From Ruania alkalisoli (lineage in GTDB: Bacteria > Actinomycetota > Actinomycetes > Actinomycetales > Beutenbergiaceae), in contig NZ_CP063169.1 of NCBI RefSeq assembly GCF_014960965.1, positions 1,211,581-1,275,580 of the forward strand: DNA of 64,000 bases. Direction: 5' to 3'. The position numbers and the translations under genes are program-made. Below, one piece after another: positions 35,963 to 45,407 of the stretch; position 1 is the stretch's first letter; each line of letters opens with the position of its first letter. The notes under the pieces are model-generated. The model had not been told where the DNA came from. It saw nothing but the letters and a program-made list of their open reading frames with translations, and did no database searches.

Positions 35963-38028
35963 CACGCCTCCTCGCCCTGTGCCTGGACGGCGGTGATCGC
36001 CACCGTGTTCACGATGTCCTGCACGAGTGCGCCCCGGGAGAGGTCGTTGACCGGCTTGCGCAGGCCTTGCAATACCGGCCCCACGGCCACCGCACCAGCA
36101 CTGCGCTGAACCGCCTTGTAGGTGTTGTTGCCGGTGTTCAGATCCGGGAAGATCAGTACGGTGGCCCGGCCGGCTACCTGGGAGTCCGGCATCTTCGTTC
36201 GTGCCACCTCGGCGTCCACGGCGGCGTCGTACTGGATCGGCCCCTCCACCACCAGGTCGGGTCTCCGCCGTCGCACCTCGGCCGTCGCGGCCCGCACCTT
36301 GTCCACATCGGCGCCGCTGCCGGACTCGCCCGTGGAGTAGGAGAGCATCGCGATCCGCGGCTCCACCCCGAACTGTGCCGCGGTCGCCGCCGAGGAGATC
36401 GCGATATCCGCGAGCTGCCCGGCGTCCGGATCCGGGTTCACCGCACAGTCGCCGTACACGAGCACCTGGTCGGTCAGGCACATGAAGAACACCGAGCTGA
36501 CGATCGAGACCCCCTCAGCGGTCTTGATCGTCTCGAAGGACGGCTTGATCGTGTGCGCCGTGGTGTGGCGGGCGCCGGAGACCATGCCATCGGCGAGGCC
36601 CTCGTAGACCATGAGGGTGCCGAAATAGGAGACGTCGGTGACGATCTCGCGGGCGCGCTCGACCGTCATGCCCTTGTGCTCGCGCAGCCCGGCGTAGGTG
36701 CGGGCGAAGCGCTCCCGCAGCTCGGGATCCTTCGGGGAGAGCACCCGCGCCGCCGTCAGGTCCAGGCCCAGCTCACTGGCCCGGGCGCGGATGGTGGCCT
36801 CGTCGCCGAGCAGAGTGAGGGCCGCCACCTCGCGCGCCAGCAGCGTGCTCGCCGCCCGCAGGATCCGGTCGTCCTCACCTTCGGGCAGCACCACGTGCTT
36901 GCGGTCCGCGCGGGCGCGTTCGAGCAGCTCATGCTCGAACATCAGCGGCGTCACCACGGTGCTGCGCGGCACATCCACGGCGTCGAGCAGCCGTTCGGAG
37001 TCGATCGCCTGCTCGAATGTGGATCGGGCAAGGTCGAGCTTGCGCTGGGAACCGGTGGAGAGCAGCCCCGGTGTCCGGGCTGCGCGGCTGGCGGCTTCGA
37101 ACGTGCCCAGATCGGTGGTGATGATCGGCAGCCGCTGACGCAGACCGTCCATCAACCGGGTGGTCTGTTCCGACGGAGCGAACCCGCCGTTGAGGATCAG
37201 CGCGGCCAGTGAGGGGAAGTTCTCGGCGGCGTGTGCCGCGACGAGCGCGAGGATCACCTCGGACCGGTCACCCGGCACGATCACCACGGCCCCGTCGGAG
37301 AGGCGCTGGAGGATGTGCTCCATCGTCATGCCGCCGACGATCAGTTCCTCGGCCTCACGATCGAGCAGTTCATCGTCTCCTGTGACGAGCGTGCCGCCGG
37401 TCGCCCGCATCAGATCCCGCACACTCGGCGCTGCCAGCAGCGGCACGTCCGGCATGACCCACGCCGGCACCGGCAGGTCAGCGAGGTTCGCCCCGATCTC
37501 AGCCATGTGCTCCGGCCGCGCCCGGTTCGCGACCACCGCCACTAGCGAGGCGTGCGCTCCGGCCAGCTCAGCCGCCGACACGTCCACCATCTGCCGCACA
37601 TCACCCGCCTCGCGATCCACCGCGGAGACCACGAGGACCACCGCCGAACCGAGGTTCGCGGCCACCCGGGCGTTGAACGCGAGCTCGGTCGGCCCGGCCA
37701 CGTCGGTGTAGTCCGAGCCCACGATCACGACGGCGTCACACCGGTCGGCCACGTGGTGGTAGCGCTGCACGATGGTCGCCAGTGCGCCGTCGGGGTCGGC
37801 GTGCACGTCGTCGTAGGAGACGCCGACGCAGTCGTCATAGGTGAGGTCGACACCGTCGTGGGCGAGGAGCAGCTCGACGACCGAGTCCCTGTCGGCGTCG
37901 CCGCGGGTGATCGGGCGGAACACCCCGACCCGGCCGACTCGCCGGACGAAGGATTCCAGCAGTCCGAGGGCGACCGAGGATTTCCCGGTGTGCCCTTCGG
38001 GTGACGTCACGTAGACACTGGTCACCAT
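35962..38028 (-). CDS. pta: Phosphate acetyltransferase with N-terminal BioD-like and DRTGG domains
   Basis: A 688-residue enzyme that converts acetyl-CoA and phosphate to acetyl phosphate. The long form is present: an N-terminal P-loop BioD-like domain (SVYVTSPEGHTGKSSVALGLLE), a DRTGG-type middle domain (about 215-320), and the C-terminal catalytic domain with HVVLPEGEDDRILRAA, DGMVSGARHTTAHTIKP, SYSTGESGSGADVDKVR and FPDLNTGNNTYKAVQRS. It is the first gene of the pta-ackA pair, divergent from SURF1. Confidence 0.96.
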   Translation of the reverse strand: MVTSVYVTSPEGHTGKSSVALGLLESFVRRVGRVGVFRPITRGDADRDSVVELLLAHDGVDLTYDDCVGVSYDDVHADPDGALATIVQRYHHVADRCDAVVIVGSDYTDVAGPTELAFNARVAANLGSAVVLVVSAVDREAGDVRQMVDVSAAELAGAHASLVAVVANRARPEHMAEIGANLADLPVPAWVMPDVPLLAAPSVRDLMRATGGTLVTGDDELLDREAEELIVGGMTMEHILQRLSDGAVVIVPGDRSEVILALVAAHAAENFPSLAALILNGGFAPSEQTTRLMDGLRQRLPIITTDLGTFEAASRAARTPGLLSTGSQRKLDLARSTFEQAIDSERLLDAVDVPRSTVVTPLMFEHELLERARADRKHVVLPEGEDDRILRAASTLLAREVAALTLLGDEATIRARASELGLDLTAARVLSPKDPELRERFARTYAGLREHKGMTVERAREIVTDVSYFGTLMVYEGLADGMVSGARHTTAHTIKPSFETIKTAEGVSIVSSVFFMCLTDQVLVYGDCAVNPDPDAGQLADIAISSAATAAQFGVEPRIAMLSYSTGESGSGADVDKVRAATAEVRRRRPDLVVEGPIQYDAAVDAEVARTKMPDSQVAGRATVLIFPDLNTGNNTYKAVQRSAGAVAVGPVLQGLRKPVNDLSRGALVQDIVNTVAITAVQAQGEEA

Positions 38029-38148
38029 GAGCCGCTCGTCTCCTGTCTGCTGAAGCCTGCCCGTGCTCGCCCACGCTACCGGCGCGGGCGGCTCCCGGGG
38101 CAGGGTCCTTCGTCCCGGGTGCTCACCGCGGCACCGTGCCGCGGTGCG

Positions 38149-38154
38149 TATTCT
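38149..38154 (+). promoter_or_regulatory. -10 element TATTCT of the SURF1 gene (leaderless type)
   Basis: TATTCT is followed by 6 nt and the GTG start at 38161, without a ribosome binding site. Confidence 0.6.
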
Positions 38155-38160
38155 GGACGG

Positions 38161-38973
38161 GTGAGTGCGAGTGGACGCGCCGGCGGGCTGTCGGACTGGA
38201 TCCGGGCAGCGACCCGTCCGCGACTGCTCGGGATCCTGGTGATCCTGCTCGCCGGGGCCGCGCTGTGCATCCGCCTGGGTGCCTGGCAGTTGGACCGCGC
38301 CCAGATCCGGGGCAACCAGGAAGCCGAGGTGGCCGCCTCGGCCCGCGAGAACGGACCGGCGCTGCCGCTGGCGGACGTGCTGGGGTTGGGGGAGGGGCTG
38401 ACGCAGGAGCAGCTCGGCCAGCGGGTCGAGGTGGCCGGCGAGTGGGAGCCCGACCTGCAGGTCTTCGTGGAGGGCCGCGGGTACGAAGGCGAGCTCGGGT
38501 ACTACGTGCTTTCGGCGTTACGCGTGAGCGAGGACGACGCGCTGCTGCCGGTAGTCCGCGGATGGGTGCCCAGCACCGACGAGGCGGCGCTCGCGGTTTC
38601 CCCGGGTGAGGTCGAGGTGATTGGGTTCCTCGCCAGTCCGGAACACGCTGAACGAGGGATCGACCCCTCGGCCGGCACCGGTGCGGTGGTCGAGTCGGTG
38701 AGCCCGGCTCAGCTGGTGAACTTCTGGAACGAGCCCACCTACGCGGTGCACCTGCGGTTGGCAGCTACGGATCTCACCGGTGCAGGGGACTCAGCCTCAG
38801 CCGACGTCCCCACCCCGGTCGGCCCGCCCGAGATCCCCGACGGTGGGCTGAACGTGCGCAACCTCGCCTACGCCGCCGAGTGGTGGATCTTCGGCGGGTT
38901 CGCGCTGGTGCTGTGGTGGCGGATGGTGCGCGACGAGGTGCGCCACCTGCGGCAGGAGAGCGCTCCCGCCTGA
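38161..38973 (+). CDS. SURF1-family protein (cytochrome oxidase assembly)
   Basis: A 270-residue membrane protein with one helix near the N-terminus (LGILVILLAGAALCIRLGAWQL, ending in the SURF1 pattern GxWQxxR) and one near the C-terminus (EWWIFGGFALVLWW), with a large outer domain between. Family segments are RVEVAGEW, LLPVVRGWVP and NLAYAAEWW. SURF1 helps assemble heme-copper terminal oxidase, though no oxidase gene is nearby. GTG 38161 is probably leaderless. Confidence 0.92.
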   Translation: MSASGRAGGLSDWIRAATRPRLLGILVILLAGAALCIRLGAWQLDRAQIRGNQEAEVAASARENGPALPLADVLGLGEGLTQEQLGQRVEVAGEWEPDLQVFVEGRGYEGELGYYVLSALRVSEDDALLPVVRGWVPSTDEAALAVSPGEVEVIGFLASPEHAERGIDPSAGTGAVVESVSPAQLVNFWNEPTYAVHLRLAATDLTGAGDSASADVPTPVGPPEIPDGGLNVRNLAYAAEWWIFGGFALVLWWRMVRDEVRHLRQESAPA

Positions 38974-38991
38974 CGGCGTGCCGGGCGGGCC

Positions 38992-39789
38992 CTACCAGGT
39001 GGCCTCGAACTCGGTGGCGACCTCGTGCACCCGCTGGGCTGCGCCGTCGGCGCGTGAGGCCACCAGCTCGGCGAGGGTCTGCTCCACCTCCTGCGGGCCG
39101 AGGCCCGCGAGTTCCTCGACCCCCGAGCCGGCGACGGCGGAGCTCCAGTCGGTCCGGATACGTGCGGCATCCGCGGGGTCGGCCGCCATGTTCTCGGCCG
39201 CGTCGATCGTGGCCGTGCACACCTGCGCGAGGTCGGCCACCGGGCACTGCACCCGTAGCGCGTCGGCGACCGCCTGGTTCGCCTCGGCCAGGTCGGCTCC
39301 GGCGTGAGCGGTCATGAGCGTCGGTGCGGTGCCGCAATACCTGCGGATGGCTGACAACGGCTCCGACAGTCCGGCGCGCAGACCCGCCAGGGCGGCCTGG
39401 GCGGTCTCGAACTGTTCACGTTCGGCCGTTGTCGGCTCCAGTCCGGCCGGGACGGCGGGTGGTCCGGGGGCGAGGTCTGCTTGCTCGGCGTAGGAGGTCA
39501 GCGTGGTGCAGGCGGCGTTGATCGCGTCAGCTGTCGCCGGGTCCTGACTCTCGCTTCCGGGCCAGACGGGGGTGAGCGCTGGTGCCGGACCGGGCGTGAG
39601 GTCGACCGACTCGACGAGGCTGGGAGCGAGCGCGGCGGACTGCTCGGCCTCCCAGGCCGTCAGGTCCGCGTGCCAGGCCTCGAGTGCGGCGGTGCGTTCA
39701 GGATCGGATTCCTGGCAGGCCGCAAGCCCGATGGTGGCAGCGGCGATGACCGCGACGAGGCAGGCGGTGGCAGCGCGACGGGAAGGCAC
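38992..39789 (-). CDS. Hypothetical lipoprotein
   Basis: A 265-residue exported protein with a short basic N-terminus, hydrophobic helix and lipobox GLAAC, then a helical Ala/Glu-rich body with four further cysteines. No known domain was recognised. The start is inferred: GTG 39789 has TACCGT 7 nt upstream and gives a normal signal peptide, while ATG 39834 would overlap the start codon of the divergent DUF3817 gene. Confidence 0.75.
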   Translation of the reverse strand: MPSRRAATACLVAVIAAATIGLAACQESDPERTAALEAWHADLTAWEAEQSAALAPSLVESVDLTPGPAPALTPVWPGSESQDPATADAINAACTTLTSYAEQADLAPGPPAVPAGLEPTTAEREQFETAQAALAGLRAGLSEPLSAIRRYCGTAPTLMTAHAGADLAEANQAVADALRVQCPVADLAQVCTATIDAAENMAADPADAARIRTDWSSAVAGSGVEELAGLGPQEVEQTLAELVASRADGAAQRVHEVATEFEATW

Positions 39790-39796
39790 GGGGTCC

Positions 39797-39802
39797 ACGG
39801 TA
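39797..39802 (-). promoter_or_regulatory. -10 element TACCGT of the lipoprotein gene (leaderless type)
   Basis: On the minus strand TACCGT is followed by 7 nt and the GTG at 39789. Confidence 0.5.
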
Positions 39803-39832
39803 GCGGGGCGGCGACGGTGAGAGACTGTGATC

Positions 39833-40237
39833 ATGACGGACTCGGAGGCCATGGACAACGCCACCACTGCTGATGCTCAGGACATGCGTGACCGCGGGGC
39901 GTTCACGCGCTACCGGATCATGGCGTTCATCACCGGCGGGATGCTCCTGCTGCTGTGCCTGGAGATGCTGCTGAAGTACGTGGTGCAGGTCAATGGGGTG
40001 GACGCCGATGGCAGTGCGCGCCCGGTGATCGGATCGTGGGTGGCCTTCGTGCACGGGTGGATCTACGTCGTCTACGCCGTGACGGTCTTCGACCTGTGGA
40101 GCCGGATGCGATGGAGTTTCGGCCGGATCGTGCTGCTCATCGCCGGTGGCGTGATCCCGGTGCTCTCCTTCGTGATGGAGCAGAAGGCCGGCCGGTGGGT
40201 CACCGAGACGCTTCAGGCGCGCCAGAGCGCGAGCTGA
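39833..40237 (+). CDS. DUF3817 membrane protein
   Basis: A 134-residue membrane protein with three helices. The DUF3817 pattern is [25 protein letters not shown], then [25 protein letters not shown] and [19 protein letters not shown]. In actinobacteria such genes often lie beside guaA, as here, but function is unknown. ATG 39833 was chosen; no good ribosome binding site precedes it. Confidence 0.88.
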   Translation: MTDSEAMDNATTADAQDMRDRGAFTRYRIMAFITGGMLLLLCLEMLLKYVVQVNGVDADGSARPVIGSWVAFVHGWIYVVYAVTVFDLWSRMRWSFGRIVLLIAGGVIPVLSFVMEQKAGRWVTETLQARQSAS

Positions 40238-40301
40238 GTCCTCTGCCGAGGCGCGGCCACTGGCGCCGGCCCCGGAGGTTCGAGCGGGCCCGTGGGGCCA
40301 C

Positions 40302-40307
40302 TATCCT
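40302..40307 (+). promoter_or_regulatory. -10 element TATCCT of guaA (leaderless type)
   Basis: TATCCT is followed by 6 nt and GTG 40314. TTCGAG at 40279-40284 sits 17 nt upstream as a weak -35. Confidence 0.65.
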
Positions 40308-40313
40308 TCTCGG

Positions 40314-41897
40314 GTGAGTGCCGCCACCGATCCTGCCCTGCCCCGGCCCGTTCTCGTCGTCGACTTCGGCGCCCAGTACGCGCAGTTGATAGCCCGCCGT
40401 GTGCGCGAGGCGGACGTGTTCTCCGCGATCGTGCCCCACACCATGCCGGTGGCGGACATGCTCGCCAAAGACCCGGCCGCGATCATCCTCTCCGGCGGGC
40501 CCGCCTCGGTCTATGCGGACGGCGCGCCCGCGGTGGACCCGGCGTTGTTCGAGGCCGGGGTGCCGGTGCTCGGCATCTGCTACGGCTTCCAGGCGATGGC
40601 GCGGGCGCTCGGCGGTACCGTCGCCCACACGGGCACCCGCGAGTACGGCGGCACGACCGTCACGGTGGACGAGGCGGGCACGCTGCTGCACGGCTCGCCG
40701 CAAGCACAGACCACATGGATGAGCCACGGCGATGCGGTGCACGAGGCCCCGGCGGGGTTCGAGGTGCTCGCCACCTCGCCCGGATCCCCCGTGGCGGCCT
40801 TCGAGGACCACCAGCGCCGCCTGTACGGGATGCAGTGGCACCCCGAGGTCAAGCACTCCGAGCGGGGACAGCAGGCGCTGGAGAACTTCCTGTACCGGGC
40901 CGCCGGCCTCGAGGCCTCGTGGACGGCGGGCAACGTGATCGCCGATCAGGTGGCCGCGATCCGCGCCCAGGTCGGGGATGCCAAGGTGATCTGTGGTCTG
41001 TCCGGAGGTGTGGACTCCTCCGTTGCTGCTGCCCTCGTACAGCGGGCGATCGGTGACCAGCTCACGTGCGTCTTCGTCGATCACGGGCTCCTGCGCAGCG
41101 GTGAGGCTGAGCAGGTCGAAGAGGACTTCGTCGCGGCCACCGGCGTGAACCTCAAGGTGGTGGATGCTTCCGAGCGATTCCTCAGTGCGCTCGCGGGGGT
41201 GAGTGACCCCGAGACGAAGCGCAAGATCATCGGCCGGGAGTTCATCCGGGTCTTCGAGCAGGCCGCGCGGGAGGTGGTCGCCGATGCCGGTGAGCACGGC
41301 GAGGACGTGAAGTTTCTTGTCCAGGGCACGCTCTATCCGGACGTGGTCGAGTCCGGCGGCGGTGAGGGCGCGGCCAACATCAAGTCTCACCACAACGTCG
41401 GCGGGCTCCCGGAGGACCTGCAGTTCGAGCTGATCGAGCCCCTGCGCACGTTGTTCAAGGATGAGGTCCGTGCTGTCGGGCTCGAGCTGGGGGTACCGGA
41501 GGCGATCGTCTGGCGTCAGCCGTTCCCCGGGCCAGGGCTGGGCATCCGGATCGTCGGTGACGTGACCGCAGACCGGTTGGAGACACTGCGCGCGGCCGAC
41601 GCCATCGCCCGGGCCGAGCTGACTGCCGCCGGGCTGGACCGGGAGATCTGGCAGTGCCCGGTGGTCCTGCTTGCTGACGTTCGTTCGGTGGGGGTGCAGG
41701 GCGACGGCCGCACCTACGGTCACCCGATCGTGCTGCGCCCGGTCTCCTCCGAGGACGCCATGACGGCGGACTGGACCCGCGTGCCCTTCGACGTGCTCGC
41801 GCGTATTTCCACTCGCATCACCAACGAGGTCGCCGAGGTCAACCGGGTGGTGCTGGACGTGACCAGTAAGCCGCCGGGCACCATCGAGTGGGAGTGA
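40314..41897 (+). CDS. guaA: GMP synthase (glutamine-hydrolysing)
   Basis: A 527-residue two-domain enzyme converting XMP to GMP. The N-terminal class I glutamine amidotransferase has the nucleophile in [13 protein letters not shown] and the His/Glu in [13 protein letters not shown]. The ATP-pyrophosphatase domain has the P-loop [15 protein letters not shown] and VDHGLLR. The C-terminal dimerisation region ends [15 protein letters not shown], fully intact. The GTG start is probably leaderless. Confidence 0.98.
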   Translation: MSAATDPALPRPVLVVDFGAQYAQLIARRVREADVFSAIVPHTMPVADMLAKDPAAIILSGGPASVYADGAPAVDPALFEAGVPVLGICYGFQAMARALGGTVAHTGTREYGGTTVTVDEAGTLLHGSPQAQTTWMSHGDAVHEAPAGFEVLATSPGSPVAAFEDHQRRLYGMQWHPEVKHSERGQQALENFLYRAAGLEASWTAGNVIADQVAAIRAQVGDAKVICGLSGGVDSSVAAALVQRAIGDQLTCVFVDHGLLRSGEAEQVEEDFVAATGVNLKVVDASERFLSALAGVSDPETKRKIIGREFIRVFEQAAREVVADAGEHGEDVKFLVQGTLYPDVVESGGGEGAANIKSHHNVGGLPEDLQFELIEPLRTLFKDEVRAVGLELGVPEAIVWRQPFPGPGLGIRIVGDVTADRLETLRAADAIARAELTAAGLDREIWQCPVVLLADVRSVGVQGDGRTYGHPIVLRPVSSEDAMTADWTRVPFDVLARISTRITNEVAEVNRVVLDVTSKPPGTIEWE

Positions 41898-41938
41898 ACG
41901 TCCCGGTGGCATGAGCTGACGAGCGGAGGGAGCGCATC

Positions 41939-43123
41939 GTGCGTATCGTCCACGTCTCCGACTGCTACGCCCCGCGCGTGGGCGGCATCGAGAGTCAGGT
42001 GGAGGATCTGGCGGCGCACCAGGTCCAGCGCGGCCATGCCGTGCACGTGCTCACCGCGACCGCGGCTGAGGCCGGCACCGAGTCCACCGTGGGCCGGTAT
42101 CGCGAGTCGGTGACCCAGGCCTCCGGGGTGCGCCTGCACCGGATGGCCTCACCGATGACCTTCGGCCTGCCCGTCCACCCACGCGGACGTGCCCTCGTGC
42201 GACGCGCCCTGCAGGTGCTGGACCCGGACGTGGTGCACGTGCACGCGGGCGTCGTCTCACCGTTTGCCTACGACGGCGCCCGTGCAGCACGGGCACTCGG
42301 CCTGCCTGTGGCCCTCACCTGGCACTGCATGCTCGACGGCGTGGAGCCCCTCCTCGCACTGGGATCCCGGGCCATGGGCTGGCGGCAGGCTCCGGTTGCA
42401 CTGAGCGCTGTGAGCGGAGTGGCGGCCGAACGTGTGGCCGCGGCGCTGGGCCGCACGGACGTCAGCGTGGTCCCGAACGGACTGGACCTGACGCCGTGGC
42501 GAGCGGTGGCCGCCCGGGGCGAGCGGCCGCCGTCGGGGAGCGGACCGTTGCGGGTGGTGGCCACGCAACGGCTGGCGCCGCGCAAACGTGCCGTGCCACT
42601 GGTGCGCACCGTGATCGAGGCTGCCGAGCAGCTCGGGCCCGACGGCGCAGGTCGCCCGCGCATCCACCTCACCGTGGCCGGGGGTGGGCCCGCCGAGCAC
42701 GGGGTGCGCACCGAGGTGGCGTCTGCGGGGGCCGAGGAGGTGGTGACGGTCCTCGGCCGCGTCCCGCGGCCGACACTGCCGACCCTGTACCGGGACCAGG
42801 ACGTCTTCCTCACCTCATCCACGCTGGAGGCGTTCGGGATCGCCGCGCTGGAAGCGCGCGCTGCAGGCCTGGCCGTCGTGGCGCAGGCAGGGACCGGGGT
42901 GAGCGAGTTCGTCGAGGATGGACGCGAGGGGTTCCTCGTCCGCGGGGACGAGGCGGCGACCCAGGCGCTGGTGCGCCTCGCCGAGGATCGGGAGCAATTG
43001 GCCGGGATCCGGAGCCACAACAGCTCCGAACCGCCGCCGATGTCCTGGGCCGACGTCATCGGGCGGGCCGAGCGCGTCTACGCACGAGCCCGGGAGGCGG
43101 TGGGCCTCCCGGGCTCGGGATGA
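41939..43123 (+). CDS. Glycosyltransferase family 4 protein
   Basis: A 394-residue GT-B glycosyltransferase. The N-terminal acceptor domain begins RIVHVSDCYAPRVGGIESQVEDLA; the C-terminal nucleotide-sugar domain has VVPNGLDLTPW and the E-x7-E region EAFGIAALEARAAGLAVVAQAGTGVSEFVEDGREGFLV. It probably transfers a sugar to a lipid or glycan in the envelope; the acceptor is unknown. GTG 41939 follows GGAGGGAG. It sits 42 nt after guaA but is unrelated by function. Confidence 0.92.
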   Translation: MRIVHVSDCYAPRVGGIESQVEDLAAHQVQRGHAVHVLTATAAEAGTESTVGRYRESVTQASGVRLHRMASPMTFGLPVHPRGRALVRRALQVLDPDVVHVHAGVVSPFAYDGARAARALGLPVALTWHCMLDGVEPLLALGSRAMGWRQAPVALSAVSGVAAERVAAALGRTDVSVVPNGLDLTPWRAVAARGERPPSGSGPLRVVATQRLAPRKRAVPLVRTVIEAAEQLGPDGAGRPRIHLTVAGGGPAEHGVRTEVASAGAEEVVTVLGRVPRPTLPTLYRDQDVFLTSSTLEAFGIAALEARAAGLAVVAQAGTGVSEFVEDGREGFLVRGDEAATQALVRLAEDREQLAGIRSHNSSEPPPMSWADVIGRAERVYARAREAVGLPGSG

Positions 43124-43159
43124 GGATGCGGACTCCCCGATCCGTCAGCTCGTGGGCCG

Positions 43160-43507
43160 TCAGTTCTTGGGGCGACCACGTGCGGCGGAGACGAGCGCCC
43201 CCACCAGCAGGGTCGCTCCTGCGATCGCCAGGATCCCGATGAACACGGTGGCTGGGTCGAGGCGTGCACCCAGGCCGATCGCGATCACCACCGCTCCGAG
43301 CAGTATCAGCACCAGACCCCACACGACGGTGCGCAGGCGCGTGCCCTCCCGGGCGGGCTCCGGCGTCGCGGCGCCGTTGTACTCGACAGTGCTGGTGGAC
43401 GACATCGGAACGGTCTCCTCGTGCTCGACATTCTGGTTCATGAGGTACTCCTGAGGGTGTGCGCCCTGCTGCTCGGCATTCATCGGAGTGCTCCGGTCGG
43501 TGTTCAT
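43160..43507 (-). CDS. Small two-helix membrane protein of the PspC locus
   Basis: A 115-residue protein with a polar N-terminal half and two hydrophobic helices (VVWGLVLILLGAVVIAIGL and ATVFIGILAIAGATLLVGALV), ending in RGRPKN. No known domain was recognised. Its ATG overlaps the stop of the PspC-domain gene (ATGA), so the two are co-translated and may act together in envelope stress. Confidence 0.82.
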   Translation of the reverse strand: MNTDRSTPMNAEQQGAHPQEYLMNQNVEHEETVPMSSTSTVEYNGAATPEPAREGTRLRTVVWGLVLILLGAVVIAIGLGARLDPATVFIGILAIAGATLLVGALVSAARGRPKN

Positions 43508-45255
43508 GACCGCTCCTCGATCACGATCTCGCCGAATCCGAGATCGACCTCCAGCCGCAGGGGTTCGACACCCTCCGGCGACTCGGACTCCGGAGAGTTC
43601 AGGGTGATCTCCCGGTTCCCGCCGAAGCGCCAGCCGTAGTCCAACTCACCGTCGACTGTCTGGGAGGACCGGCCCTCGACCTGCGCCGTCCAGCCGTCGA
43701 GGTTCCGGGTGCTGATCTCACCGGTGACGGAGGTCTCGATGCTGATCGGCATACCCTCGGGCACCTGGACGATGATCTGGCCCGCACCCATCTCGACCTC
43801 CACCGGATCGGTCACCGTGATCCCCTCGAGATCACGGAGGTCAACCCGGAGTGCACCGCCTGCCAGCTCGTCGAAACCGTCGGCAGCTTCGGACGCGGTG
43901 CCCGGGCGCCACGTCTCGTCGCTGTAGGCGGTGGAGTCGTTCCAGTCGAAACGGTGCACGACGTCCGCCGAGTGCGCCAGCGCCATCGGGACGGCGACCA
44001 AGGCCGCCAGGGTCCCCAGCACTCCGAGGCTGCCGGAGCGGCGTCCCATCAGTCCGGCGAGCACTGCGCCGAGGCCGAAGAGCGTGACGGCGGAACCCAG
44101 CGCGAGTAGTTCCACGCTCCAGCCGCTGCCGGAGATGGCACCAGCCCACGGATCGATCCATGCACTGCTGAGGCCGGTGTAGTCGGCCGCGAGCAGGAGG
44201 GCGATCACGAGCAGGATCAGGCCGAGGGTGACACGGACGAGGGTGGCCCCGGGCCCAGGAACGCGGGGCTTCGGCGGTGGCGGAGGGGTAGGGGCCGGTT
44301 GGGGAGTGGGCGGTTGTGGCGGACCGGCCGGCGGGATTGGCGGGGTTGGCGGGATCGACTCAGTGGTGCCACCGGGGCCGCCCGGGTGCTGAGACTGCGC
44401 GGTGGCGTCGTCGTGGGTGGTGCTCATGGTGTCGTTCGGATCGCTCTCGGTCGAATCGCTCTGGTGGGTGTCATCGCTATGGCTGGACTCGGCCGGGTCG
44501 TCCTGATCGTCGGTGCCGGAAGTCTCGTGCAGCGGTTTGGCTGGTTCCCCCGCCGTGCTGTCGCTCTCAGCACCGCCTTCGGACGCACCGCCCTCGGACG
44601 CGCTGCCGGAGAGCTGCCCATCGACCGTCGCAGGCGCGGGGACCGCCTGGCTGCCTGCTGCCGCGAATGGGACAGTCAGGGCTGACGATGGCTGGTTGCC
44701 CGGGGCCGTGGCGGGCGACGGGCCTCTTTCCGGCGGGGGAGGAGGCGAGCCTGCGCTGTCATGGAATGGGGTGGCGGGGCCACCCGAGGGTTCTGACGGG
44801 CCTGCCCGGCGGCCTTGCTGGATGGCGAGCACCACGACGGCGGCTAGGGCGATCAGTGCGATCAGCCCGACGCTGAACACCAGTCCATCCCAGCCGCTCC
44901 ACCAGAAGCCGGCCCGGGAGAAGCCGATGATCACCATGACGATCGCACCAGCGAGCGCGGCGTCGAAGCGCCCGCGGAAGGCCTCCTGCAGGTGGATCCG
45001 GCCATCGGACCGCTCGGGCAGGAGTGCCCAGGCCAGGCCGTACAGCAGCAGGCCCAGCCCGCCGAACAACGTCACCAGCAGCAGAGCCCCCCGCACGATC
45101 AGCGGGTCGACGCCGAGCCGGTGGGCCAGGCCCGCGGCCACACCACCGATCCAGCGGTCATCGGTACGGGAGATGCCGATGCGTCGCAGCGAGTCGAAGA
45201 AGCTGTCCGCTGCCTGTGGAGGCTGCGGGGCAGAGAAGTTCGAAGTCATGACCAC
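43504..45255 (-). CDS. PspC-domain membrane protein with LiaF-like C-terminus
   Basis: A 583-residue membrane protein. An N-terminal PspC domain (WIGGVAAGLAHRLGVDPLIVRGALLLVTLFGG) is followed by more helices, a long Ser/Pro/Asp/Thr-rich segment (about 165-350), another helix bundle, and a C-terminal beta-rich region with GAGQIIVQVPEGM, similar to the cell-wall-active LiaF/DUF2154 type. It is divergent from a histidine kinase that also carries PspC, so it is likely a negative regulator or sensor partner in envelope stress. GTG 45255 is 7 nt after GGAGGAG; ATG 45249 is the alternative. Confidence 0.88.
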   Translation of the reverse strand: MVMTSNFSAPQPPQAADSFFDSLRRIGISRTDDRWIGGVAAGLAHRLGVDPLIVRGALLLVTLFGGLGLLLYGLAWALLPERSDGRIHLQEAFRGRFDAALAGAIVMVIIGFSRAGFWWSGWDGLVFSVGLIALIALAAVVVLAIQQGRRAGPSEPSGGPATPFHDSAGSPPPPPERGPSPATAPGNQPSSALTVPFAAAGSQAVPAPATVDGQLSGSASEGGASEGGAESDSTAGEPAKPLHETSGTDDQDDPAESSHSDDTHQSDSTESDPNDTMSTTHDDATAQSQHPGGPGGTTESIPPTPPIPPAGPPQPPTPQPAPTPPPPPKPRVPGPGATLVRVTLGLILLVIALLLAADYTGLSSAWIDPWAGAISGSGWSVELLALGSAVTLFGLGAVLAGLMGRRSGSLGVLGTLAALVAVPMALAHSADVVHRFDWNDSTAYSDETWRPGTASEAADGFDELAGGALRVDLRDLEGITVTDPVEVEMGAGQIIVQVPEGMPISIETSVTGEISTRNLDGWTAQVEGRSSQTVDGELDYGWRFGGNREITLNSPESESPEGVEPLRLEVDLGFGEIVIEERS

Positions 45256-45295
45256 GAGTCAACTCCTCCACGGCTTCGGGCGGTATCGGGGGACA

Positions 45296-45356
45296 CCCTG
45301 AACGACCCCTGAATCGGCCAGGTCCGGACCGGGTCGCAACCCTGATCTGCCCCTGA
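45296..45356. repeat. Four CCCTGA repeats on one helical face in the PspC/kinase divergent region
   Basis: CCCTGA begins at 45296, 45307, 45340 and 45351, so offsets are 0, 11, 44 and 55 bp, all multiples of 11. The repeats lie between the divergent starts at 45255 and 45408. They are good candidates for binding sites of the response regulator encoded at 46739-47389. Confidence 0.6.
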
Positions 45357-45407
45357 GGTGCTGGGCCACGGGCGTCTGTGAGCGCCGCCGCGTGCCACGA
45401 TGTTGCT

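Noticed and set aside
40200-41912. Long antisense reading frame (570 codons) opposite guaA
   Set aside because: GMP synthase is complete on the plus strand; the antisense translation shows no domain.
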